Assembly: GCA_021791995.1 (NCBI GenBank)
Contig: JAJYVN010000033.1
Location: 1 to 11,900, forward strand
DNA from: Bacillota bacterium
Lineage (GTDB): Bacteria; Bacillota; Sulfobacillia; RBS10-35; JAJYVN01
Direction of reading: 5' to 3'
DNA length: 11,900 nt
The first letter of the stretch is position 1; each line of letters begins with the position of its first letter. The notes under the pieces are model-generated. The model searched no databases and was not told where the DNA came from. It was given only the letters and a program-made list of their open reading frames with translations. Positions 5,491-11,900 of this stretch are shown piece by piece. The translations under genes and the position numbers were made by a program.

Positions 5491-7368
5491 GTGTTCCCGG
5501 AGTGGGGACCCAAGTGGCGAAATAGCACCGCAGTGGGCGAGGCGGACCAACTGCCGGAACGGGCGGCGATCGCAGCCGAACATCGGTGGGACCTGTCACA
5601 CATCTTTGCGGATGACGAGGCGTGGGAAGCTGGCTTCGCGCAACTGGAGGAGATGCTTGACGAAGCGGACCGTTTTCGCAACCGACTGCACGAAGGTCCG
5701 GAGACGCTACTGGCGGCGATTACGGCCCAGGAGCGCGCCGAACAGCTTCTGGAGCGTCTCTTTGCGTATGCGCGGATGCACAACGACGAGGATACGCGCC
5801 AGGCTCGCTACCAAGCTCTGACGGACCGCATGACCCGACTCCATGCGCGGTGCGCGCAGGCGTGGGCCTTTTTCGAACCAGAGTTTTTGGCGCTCCCAGA
5901 CGACCAGACTCGGGCATGGGTCGGCCATCCACCGGAGGCAGCCACAGCGCTTCAAACCTATCGGCATCGGTTTCTGGATTTACTCCGTCAAAAACCCCAC
6001 GTGCTCAGCCCTGCCGAGGAGGAACTTTTGGCCCAAACTTCGGAATTGGCCGCGGTACCGGGCACCGTGTTCCATATGGTGAATGATGCTGATTTGACGT
6101 TCCCGCACGTACGCGATGAGCGGGGGCGTGAGGTCGAACTGACCCAGTCGCGCTATACCCGCTTTTTGGAAAGCCAGGACCGCGAGGTGCGGAAGGGTGC
6201 GTTCGAGGCACTGTACAGCGCGTATGGCAAGCAAAAGAACACGCTTGGCGCCCTTTTGTCGTCGGCCGTCAGCCGCGACGCGTTCTACGCGCGGGTGCGT
6301 CACTATCCCTCGGCACTGGCAATGGCGCTCGACGACGACAATGTCCCTGAGGCGGTTTACACATCGCTCATTCACGCTGTCCATCGTCACCTCCCGGGGC
6401 TGCACCGCTACCTGCGGTTGCGGCGGCAACTGTTAGGCTTGGATCGGCTGCACATGTATGATCTGTATGTGCCGCTGGTGTGCGCGCCCGACGAGACGAT
6501 TCCATACACCGAGGCGGTGCGTCGCGTACGCAACGCGGTGACTCCCCTCGGAGAAGACTACCAGCAGCGTTTGACCACGGGGCTGCACTCTGGGTGGGTT
6601 GATGTCTTCGAAAACAAGGGCAAAACCTCCGGCGCGTACTCCTGGGGGGTGCATGGCGTTCACCCCTATGTGCTGCTCAACTACCAGGGAACGATTGATC
6701 ACGTATTTACAGTGGCGCACGAGTTCGGTCATGCGATGCACAGCGTTCTGGCAGAAGAGGCGCAGCCGTATGTCTATGCGGAGCACTCCATTTTTGTGGC
6801 CGAGGTGGCGAGCACGACGAGCGAGGCCCTCTTGATGGCAAGCTTACTCGATCAGTCCAGCGGTTCCGCCGAGCGCGCCTACCTCGTCAATCATCACTTG
6901 GAGAGCTTCCGGACGACCGTCTTTCGCCAGGTGATGTTCGCTGAGTTTGAGCGGGAGATTCACCAGCGCTTCGAGGAAGGGCAGGCGTTGACGGCTGAGA
7001 GCCTAAATGCCATCTACCGTGAATTGAACATTACCTATTACGGTGCGGAGGTCGAGGTCGATGCGCAGATCGACCTCGAGTGGGCGCGAATCCCCCACTT
7101 CTACAACGCGTTCTACGTTTACAAATACGCCACCGGTTTCTCGTCCGCCGTGGCCCTGGCGCAGGCCATTCGGGACGAGGGGGCACCGGCGGCCGCTCGC
7201 TACCTCGACTTTCTGCGTGGCGGTGGGTCGGACTACCCGGTAGCGCTCCTGCAGCGGGCGGGGGTTGACCTCACCACTCCGGAGCCGGTGGAGCGGGCCC
7301 TGGCGGTCTTCGATTCCCTGGTGGAGCAACTGGAGCGGTTGTCGAATGGGCAGGGACTCGGGACGTGA
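5491..7368 (+). CDS. pepF: Oligoendopeptidase F (peptidase family M3B)
   Basis: This cytoplasmic zinc metallopeptidase hydrolyses short oligopeptides. From the GTG at 5491 the product has 625 residues; PepF enzymes usually have about 600-610. Key features are the N-terminal RWDLSHIFADDEAWE block typical of the family, the zinc motif HEFGH at 410-414, the third ligand E438 in AEVAST, and the substrate-binding YNAFYVYKYATGFS motif near the C-terminus. The start is not certain. GTG 5491 has a G-rich stretch (5475-5485) upstream, while GTG 5533 would give a more standard 611 residues but lacks a clear ribosome-binding site. ATGs at 5452 and 5470 are also in frame. The stop overlaps the hemQ start by 4 bases, so the two are probably translationally coupled. 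Confidence 0.94.
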   Translation: MFPEWGPKWRNSTAVGEADQLPERAAIAAEHRWDLSHIFADDEAWEAGFAQLEEMLDEADRFRNRLHEGPETLLAAITAQERAEQLLERLFAYARMHNDEDTRQARYQALTDRMTRLHARCAQAWAFFEPEFLALPDDQTRAWVGHPPEAATALQTYRHRFLDLLRQKPHVLSPAEEELLAQTSELAAVPGTVFHMVNDADLTFPHVRDERGREVELTQSRYTRFLESQDREVRKGAFEALYSAYGKQKNTLGALLSSAVSRDAFYARVRHYPSALAMALDDDNVPEAVYTSLIHAVHRHLPGLHRYLRLRRQLLGLDRLHMYDLYVPLVCAPDETIPYTEAVRRVRNAVTPLGEDYQQRLTTGLHSGWVDVFENKGKTSGAYSWGVHGVHPYVLLNYQGTIDHVFTVAHEFGHAMHSVLAEEAQPYVYAEHSIFVAEVASTTSEALLMASLLDQSSGSAERAYLVNHHLESFRTTVFRQVMFAEFEREIHQRFEEGQALTAESLNAIYRELNITYYGAEVEVDAQIDLEWARIPHFYNAFYVYKYATGFSSAVALAQAIRDEGAPAAARYLDFLRGGGSDYPVALLQRAGVDLTTPEPVERALAVFDSLVEQLERLSNGQGLGT

Positions 7369-8060
7369 GCACACCCGAGGGAATCCCGGAGACGCAATTC
7401 ACACTCACGTTGGTGTATCGGCGCACACCACGCTGGATCGACCTTACCCCTGTGGAACGGGACGGGGCGGCCGGAGCGATTGACCGGGTGGTGGAGCAAG
7501 CGGCGGAGCGGGGGGTCTCCCTGCGGGGGGTATACTCCATCGCCGCGCTTCGGGCCGATGCCGACACGGCGTTTTGGTGGATTGGTCGGGACGTGGCGGA
7601 CCTTCAGGGCGTTGCTGCCAAGCTCCGGGCCACCCCGTTCGGTCGGACCACCGAGGTATCCTTTGCGTTTCTGGGGGTGGCGCACAAGCCGGAGTATGTT
7701 GGGGACCACTATGCCAGTTTTCAACTTGGTAAGCCTCCGCTCCGTTACCTCTGCCTGTACCCGTTCGTTCGAACGCCGGAGTGGTACCTGTTGCCGCACG
7801 CCGAGCGCGCGCGAATTCTGCGTGCCCACGGGATGATGGGGGCCGAGTTTCCGGAAGTGCAGACCAACAATACCCAGGCGTTTGGACTCGGCGACTGGGA
7901 GTGGTTGCTTGCGTTTGAAACCGAACGGCCGGAGCGCTTCACCGCGCTGATTCGGCGCTTGCGAGAAGCAGAGGCGAGGCGGTGGACCAAAGAGGAAATC
8001 CCGTTCATCCTCGGAAGGCGAGTGGATCGGACGGAGGATGCGCTTGGTGATCTGGGGTGA
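7365..8060 (+). CDS. hemQ: Coproheme decarboxylase HemQ (chlorite dismutase-like fold)
   Basis: HemQ converts coproheme to haem b in the coproporphyrin-dependent pathway of Gram-positive bacteria. The 231-residue protein shows the family's second-half signature: YPF at 132-134 with the presumed catalytic tyrosine Y132, a W-Y-L-L-P segment, the haem-ligand histidine H155 in AHGMMG, and GDWEWLLAFE at 176-185. It ends with the REAEARRWTKEEIPF block. That block and the PEVQTNNTQAFGLGDWEW region recall actinobacterial HemQ rather than the Bacillus/Listeria type (which has QIITG...DDWEW). I do not see the distal arginine expected of true chlorite dismutases. The GTG start overlaps the pepF stop as GTGA, which fixes the start and implies co-expression. 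No other haem gene is in the window. Confidence 0.9.
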   Translation: MSTPEGIPETQFTLTLVYRRTPRWIDLTPVERDGAAGAIDRVVEQAAERGVSLRGVYSIAALRADADTAFWWIGRDVADLQGVAAKLRATPFGRTTEVSFAFLGVAHKPEYVGDHYASFQLGKPPLRYLCLYPFVRTPEWYLLPHAERARILRAHGMMGAEFPEVQTNNTQAFGLGDWEWLLAFETERPERFTALIRRLREAEARRWTKEEIPFILGRRVDRTEDALGDLG

Positions 8061-8175
8061 AACGGTACGTGCGGCAGGGCTTTGGGCTTGGCTGTCGTAT
8101 GTTTCGATGTACTGTTGGTCAAGACTTCGTGGTCAGCGTTGTTATTACTAGTCCAACCGTGGGGAGCGTGGCGTA
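8061..8175 (+). other. Intergenic gap between hemQ and the aldolase-like gene
   Basis: This 115-base gap has no credible open reading frame, hairpin terminator or clear promoter. An AT-richer patch (GTTATTACTA, 8141-8150) could hold a -10 element, but no -35 hexamer fits. TGGTCA occurs twice (8116-8121 and 8130-8135). The only strong signal is GGGGAG at 8161-8166, the ribosome-binding site of the next gene. Whether hemQ and the aldolase-like gene share a transcript is therefore open. Confidence 0.5.
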
Positions 8176-9285
8176 ATGCGGTTTGAAATCGTCGGGGTGG
8201 ATGGGCCTTCGATGGGTGAGTCCCCGACGTTAATGCCATTCGTGAAGGGGCTGGAGGAGGTCCTCACCGCAGAGGGAGACGAGAAGGCGGGTGGTGAGGG
8301 TAGCGGGACCAAGGTTGTGTTTAACTTCTTCCCCCCGGACCGCCCTCGTCCGCACCACCGAGGGTCGCAAGCGACGTTTGTGGTCGGCATCACCGCCGGA
8401 CCGGAGCCGGAGGGTGATATTCTGCAGGCGGTGTACCCGATGATGATTCGGTCGCTCGGCAATCACCTGATCTACTTGGTGGAGCCCATTGCCGGCAACG
8501 GGGTGCCGCGTGCCACCTACTTCGTCACGCTGGAGCGCGGGTATTATCCCTTAGAGGATTGTGCCCCGGAGGACTACTTCCACCATGTCTTGGATCGGGT
8601 GCGGCCGCTCGCCGAGTCTCGCTTGGTCATCAACAATGAGTTTCGCGAGGACCTTCCGCCCGGGTTTTGGGAGGGCAATGAGCGCACGCAGGAAATCGTT
8701 ATCGCCTCGCGGCGCATGGCAGAGATGGATCTCCTGCCGGCACCCTTTCCCATGGAAACTCTCTTGCCCGAAAAGGATTTTCTCCACCTGAAGCGCCTGT
8801 TCCAGATCGGTGGCCTGAGCTACGGCAACGTCAGCGTGCGCGAACCGGGCTACGGGTTCTGGATGAGCGCCAGCGGTGTTGATAAGTCTCGTCTGGAGCA
8901 TGTTGGTCGAGATATTCTCCTGGTGCGCGATTACGATGAGGCCCACAACCAAATCATTCTGAGTGTGCCGCCGGACATCTCTCCCCGCCGCCGGGTGTCT
9001 GTCGATGCCATCGAGCATTGGATGATCTATCGTCGGCACCCGGGTGTGGGGGCCATCCTGCATGTGCATGCGTGGATGGAGGGGGTTGTTTCGACTGAGA
9101 TCAATTATCCCTGCGGTACATACGAGATTGCGCGCGCGGTGTCCGACGCCCTGGCCACGGTCGACGATCCGGTGCATGGGGTGATTGGTCTGCGCAACCA
9201 CGGGCTGACCATTACGGGGGAGAATCTTCCCGAGATCTTCGATAGGGTTGGTCCGCACCTCTTGCGCCAGGTACCGATGTCGTAA
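8176..9285 (+). CDS. Two-part protein with a compact class II aldolase/adducin-like C-terminal domain
   Basis: The 369-residue protein has two parts. Residues 1 to about 190 match no family I recognise; they are soluble-looking, with a Pro/His-rich stretch near 52-61 and an acidic LEDCAPEDYF segment. Residues 200-369 are a class II aldolase/adducin domain: GGLSYGNVSVR (212-222), SASGVDK (231-237), the zinc pair H296-x-H298 and the third probable ligand H342 in RNHG. Counting 19 residues back from H296, the spacing of the catalytic glutamate in fuculose aldolase, gives D277. The gap between H298 and H342 (44 residues) is shorter than in that enzyme, and the chain ends 27 residues after H342. 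Aldolase, epimerase or dehydratase activity is possible. ATG 8176 has GGGGAG 9 bases upstream. It is followed after 31 bases by a zinc alcohol dehydrogenase. Confidence 0.8.
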   Translation: MRFEIVGVDGPSMGESPTLMPFVKGLEEVLTAEGDEKAGGEGSGTKVVFNFFPPDRPRPHHRGSQATFVVGITAGPEPEGDILQAVYPMMIRSLGNHLIYLVEPIAGNGVPRATYFVTLERGYYPLEDCAPEDYFHHVLDRVRPLAESRLVINNEFREDLPPGFWEGNERTQEIVIASRRMAEMDLLPAPFPMETLLPEKDFLHLKRLFQIGGLSYGNVSVREPGYGFWMSASGVDKSRLEHVGRDILLVRDYDEAHNQIILSVPPDISPRRRVSVDAIEHWMIYRRHPGVGAILHVHAWMEGVVSTEINYPCGTYEIARAVSDALATVDDPVHGVIGLRNHGLTITGENLPEIFDRVGPHLLRQVPMS

Positions 9286-9316
9286 CCAGCGTTGCCGGCG
9301 GGAGGATGAGGAAGGC

Positions 9317-10534
9317 GTGCGAGCGGTCGAGTATCGGTATACACCGGCTGGCTGGGTTACCGCACGCCTTGTGGGGCGGCGCTTTCCACATCGCGTGGCG
9401 TCGATGGGCGGGCTCCGGTTGGTCGACCGGCCTGCTCCGACTCTGCCCGGTCCCGGTTGGGTCCTCGTTCGTCCCATACTAGCCGGCATTTGTGGTTCCG
9501 ACTTGGGCACCGTGACGGCTAAGTTTGGGCCGCAGTTCTCTCCGTACGTGTCCTTGCCGGCCGTGATGGGACATGAGGTTGTTGGCCGGATTGAGGCAGA
9601 CGGCGAGGGTTGGCGCCGCGGGCAACGGGTGGTGTTTGATCCGTTCCTCCCGTGTGCTGCGCGCGGTTTACCACTTTGTCCTGCATGCCTCGATGGGCGC
9701 ACGGCGGCCTGTGAACGGTTTGCGGATGGCGGCATCTCCCCTGGGTATTGCATCGGGTTCTGCCGCGACCTGCCCGGTGGGTGGGGTGAGCTTGTCGCAG
9801 TGCCCGCAGCGCAGGTGTTCGCTGTTCCAGATGCGGTTCCGGACGGCAAGGCCGTACTGGTCGAGCCCCTGGCGGTGGGGTTACACGCCGTGTTGGCGGG
9901 ACCTCCTTTGCCGGGCCAGCGGGTTCTGGTCATCGGTGCAGGTCCGATCGGGCTTTTGGTGCTGGCAGCGATTCGCCTGCTCGACATTCCCTGCGATGTG
10001 ACGATCATTGCTCGGCACACCGAACAGCGGCGGGCGGCGGAACGCCTGGGTGCCACGCAGGTGGTGCCGAATGCCCAAGCTGCGGAACAGTTGTGCCTGG
10101 ACCGCGGTTGGGCGATGCAGCACGCGGGACTGATGGGGGCCCGTGGTCTGACCGGTGGCTTTGAGCAGTGCTACGACGCGGTGGGCAGTGGCTCTTCGCT
10201 CACGACGGCCGTGCGGTTGGTTCGCTCCGGTGGGCGCATCGCCCTCGTGGGGGCCTCCCAGCGCGAGGCGGTCGATCTGACGTGGCTCTGGATGCACGAA
10301 GCCCGGCTGGATGGGTATTGTGGCTACGGTCGAGAGAGCACCGGCGAGCACACCTTCTCCGTTGCACTGCGCCTGGTCTCCGCACATCCGGAGTTGCCGA
10401 TCGACACGCTCGTAACCCATCGCTTTCCGCTGGAAGGATACCCGGAAGCCATTGCGACCTGCCTGCGTCGCGCACGTAGCGGGGCGATCAAGGTTGTCTT
10501 TGCCGCGAGTGACGGCGGATCCCAGACGAAGTAG
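9317..10534 (+). CDS. Zinc-dependent alcohol dehydrogenase (MDR family)
   Basis: This 405-residue medium-chain dehydrogenase/reductase probably oxidises an alcohol or polyol with NAD(P). The catalytic zinc ligands are C59 (GICGSD), H86 (GHEVVG) and E183 (VEP). A complete structural zinc site is present: C113, C121, C124 and C132. The Rossmann motif GAGPIG is at 207-212. The N-terminus is about 30 residues longer than in short family members, before the usual LVDRPAP strand, as in some threonine/sorbitol-dehydrogenase-like subgroups. The GTG at 9317 is chosen because GAGG at 9308-9311 sits 5 bases upstream; an in-frame start at 9248 would overlap the preceding gene. The substrate is unknown, but the close spacing to the aldolase-like gene and the acyl-CoA synthetase gene suggests a shared pathway. 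Confidence 0.92.
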   Translation: MRAVEYRYTPAGWVTARLVGRRFPHRVASMGGLRLVDRPAPTLPGPGWVLVRPILAGICGSDLGTVTAKFGPQFSPYVSLPAVMGHEVVGRIEADGEGWRRGQRVVFDPFLPCAARGLPLCPACLDGRTAACERFADGGISPGYCIGFCRDLPGGWGELVAVPAAQVFAVPDAVPDGKAVLVEPLAVGLHAVLAGPPLPGQRVLVIGAGPIGLLVLAAIRLLDIPCDVTIIARHTEQRRAAERLGATQVVPNAQAAEQLCLDRGWAMQHAGLMGARGLTGGFEQCYDAVGSGSSLTTAVRLVRSGGRIALVGASQREAVDLTWLWMHEARLDGYCGYGRESTGEHTFSVALRLVSAHPELPIDTLVTHRFPLEGYPEAIATCLRRARSGAIKVVFAASDGGSQTK

Positions 10535-10552
10535 AAGGGGTGCTGCAGGCGC

Positions 10553-11900
10553 ATGCTGAATGTGGCGGAGGCGTTGGAGAATCAGTCGCTGCAAGATCCA
10601 AATCGCATAGCCATCGGGATGGGGGACGATGCACTCACCTTTGGCGAGATGGACCGCCAAGTGAATCGGGCGGCATCGCTTTTGCTCCAGATGGGGATTC
10701 GTGCGGGGGACCGAGTGGCGGCCCTCCTGCTGAATGGGTTCCCGATCGTGGACCTCATGTTTGCCACAGCGCGCATTGGGGCCACCCTCGTTCCGCTCAA
10801 TGTGCGCCTTACTCCAGAGGAGGTTGCGCGACAGATTGCGCACTCACGGTCGCGCATTGTGATCGTTCAACCGGAACTCCTTCCGCTCCTCGGGGCGGTG
10901 TCCGGGACCGGTGCGTCCATTCAGGTGTTGGTTGCCGCTGGCGACGGCGACCGCTTTCCCGCGTACGAGCGGGAGCGGGACCGCCAGCCCGCTACGCCGG
11001 TTCGTATCGATGTTCCCGACACCGGGACGGGGCTCTTGGTGTATACGTCGGGTACGACGGGTCGGCCGAAAGGTGTTCTGCGCTCGTACCGGAGCAACAT
11101 GATGGTGGGGCTTTTGACGGCGGCGCAGATCAGCCTGACCCATGAGGATGTCGGCTTGGCCATTCTGCCGATGTTCCATGTCAACTCCTTCTGGTTCGTG
11201 ACGCTGTCCATTGCTGTTGGTGCGGCATGTCGCATCTACCCCCATCGACAGTTTCATCCGGTGCGCCTAGCGGAGGAGTTGACCCAACGCAGGATCACCC
11301 TTTCGATTTTCGTTCCGACGATGCTGCAGTACCTGACGGAGGTCGTGGCATCTGGCGGACCAGGTTGTGCGGACCTGCGCCTCATCCTCACGTCCTCAGC
11401 ACCGTTGCCACCGAGCCTTCGGGACCGGCTGCTGGACCTCTTTCCGAAGGCAGAGCTGTATGACATTTACGGGGCCACGGAATTAGGATCGGTTACCATC
11501 GCCAAGCACGGGCGCGGGGGTGTTGCCGGTTCCATCGGTTATCCCATGTTGGGGCAACGTATTCGCCTTTTAGGGGAGGAAGGCCAGGACGTGGCGCCCG
11601 GGGGGGTCGGAGAACTCTTTGTGTCTGGCCCAACCAACATGGATGGGTACGACGGCGAGCCGGAGGCGACCGCAGCGGCTGTGCGCGGGGACTATGTGTC
11701 GGTGGGCGATCTGGCCCGCGTCGATGACAGCGGCCGAATCTTTCTCGTTGACCGCAAGGCGGACATGATCATCACCAGCGCCGAGAACGTCTACCCTTCC
11801 GAGGTGGAGAACGTCTTACTGCAATTCCCTGGAGTGCGCTTTGCGGCGGTGGTGGGTTTACCGGATGCACGGCGGGGAGAACAACTCGCAGCGGCGGTGG
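10553..11900 (+). CDS. AMP-dependent acyl-CoA synthetase/ligase (partial, right edge)
   Basis: The frame is open from ATG 10553 to the window end, giving 449 residues without a stop. It belongs to the ANL superfamily, which activates a carboxylic acid with ATP and joins it to CoA. Motifs in order are the P-loop YTSGTTGRPKG (164-174), PMFHVN (206-211), YGATE (306-310), the adenylate-binding D386 in SVGD, and the hinge segment DRKADMIITSAENVYPSEVE (400-419). The hinge usually reads SGGEN, so the SAEN form here is a variation. The C-terminal catalytic lysine lies beyond the edge. It starts 18 bases after the alcohol dehydrogenase stop, so it is very likely in the same operon. A G-rich ribosome-binding site (10534-10540) is rather distant from the ATG. 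The acyl substrate cannot be told from this sequence. Confidence 0.92.
   Translation, partial: MLNVAEALENQSLQDPNRIAIGMGDDALTFGEMDRQVNRAASLLLQMGIRAGDRVAALLLNGFPIVDLMFATARIGATLVPLNVRLTPEEVARQIAHSRSRIVIVQPELLPLLGAVSGTGASIQVLVAAGDGDRFPAYERERDRQPATPVRIDVPDTGTGLLVYTSGTTGRPKGVLRSYRSNMMVGLLTAAQISLTHEDVGLAILPMFHVNSFWFVTLSIAVGAACRIYPHRQFHPVRLAEELTQRRITLSIFVPTMLQYLTEVVASGGPGCADLRLILTSSAPLPPSLRDRLLDLFPKAELYDIYGATELGSVTIAKHGRGGVAGSIGYPMLGQRIRLLGEEGQDVAPGGVGELFVSGPTNMDGYDGEPEATAAAVRGDYVSVGDLARVDDSGRIFLVDRKADMIITSAENVYPSEVENVLLQFPGVRFAAVVGLPDARRGEQLAAAV

Noticed and set aside
7365..8060. True chlorite dismutase
   Set aside because: The expected distal arginine is not apparent, and the YPF and AHG motifs and gene context fit HemQ.
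8116..8135. TGGTCA direct repeat in the hemQ-aldolase gap as a regulator site
   Set aside because: Only six bases, two copies, and no clear promoter next to it; too weak to call.
8551..10056. 501-codon minus-strand open frame across the aldolase-like and dehydrogenase genes
   Set aside because: The product is low-complexity, rich in Arg, Pro, Ser and Thr, and runs opposite two well-supported genes; an antisense shadow.
10540..11145. 201-codon plus-strand open frame near the right edge
   Set aside because: It overlaps the acyl-CoA synthetase in another frame and has a Gly/Ser/Arg/Cys-rich composition typical of a shadow frame.

Overview
The window is GC-rich bacterial DNA, densely coded, with Shine-Dalgarno-led genes and frequent GTG starts. 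The order rplM-rpsI-cwlD matches the conserved Bacillota (Firmicutes) arrangement, as in Bacillus, and CwlD is a spore-cortex amidase. This suggests a GC-rich, probably endospore-forming Bacillota lineage. The HemQ homologue looks more like the actinobacterial type, so the placement is not certain, and the genus cannot be read from this sequence.

Layout. Bases 1-173 hold what looks like the 3' tail of a transposase gene running in from the left edge. A good sigma-A-type promoter (218-246) then drives rplM and rpsI (ribosomal proteins L13 and S9), which end in a strong intrinsic terminator (1168-1200). cwlD follows on the same strand. It meets a leftward pair tail to tail with one base between the stop codons: a biotin carboxylase gene (accC-like) followed by a short-chain dehydrogenase/reductase gene. 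A 265-base divergent region separates accC from argF. It carries a promoter facing argF and an inverted repeat over the expected transcription start that resembles an ArgR/AhrC operator. To the right everything is on the plus strand: argF (ornithine carbamoyltransferase), pepF (M3B oligoendopeptidase), hemQ (overlapping pepF by 4 bases), a two-part protein with a class II aldolase-like C-terminal half, a zinc alcohol dehydrogenase, and an AMP-dependent acyl-CoA synthetase cut off by the right edge.

How the genes relate. The left part is housekeeping: translation and cell wall. The middle combines arginine synthesis, peptide breakdown and haem synthesis, with pepF and hemQ probably co-transcribed. 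The last three genes are closely spaced (31 and 18 bases) and look like an uncharacterised catabolic or modification operon: carbon-carbon lyase or related chemistry, alcohol/aldehyde oxidoreduction, then CoA activation. The accC-SDR pair may also serve acyl-CoA metabolism, but no biotin carrier protein or carboxyltransferase gene is present in the window.

I saw no tRNA, rRNA, CRISPR array or obvious defence system. The most unusual items are the compact aldolase-like domain with its unknown N-terminal half, the HDLP variant of the usual HCLP motif in ornithine carbamoyltransferase, and the possible arginine operator.
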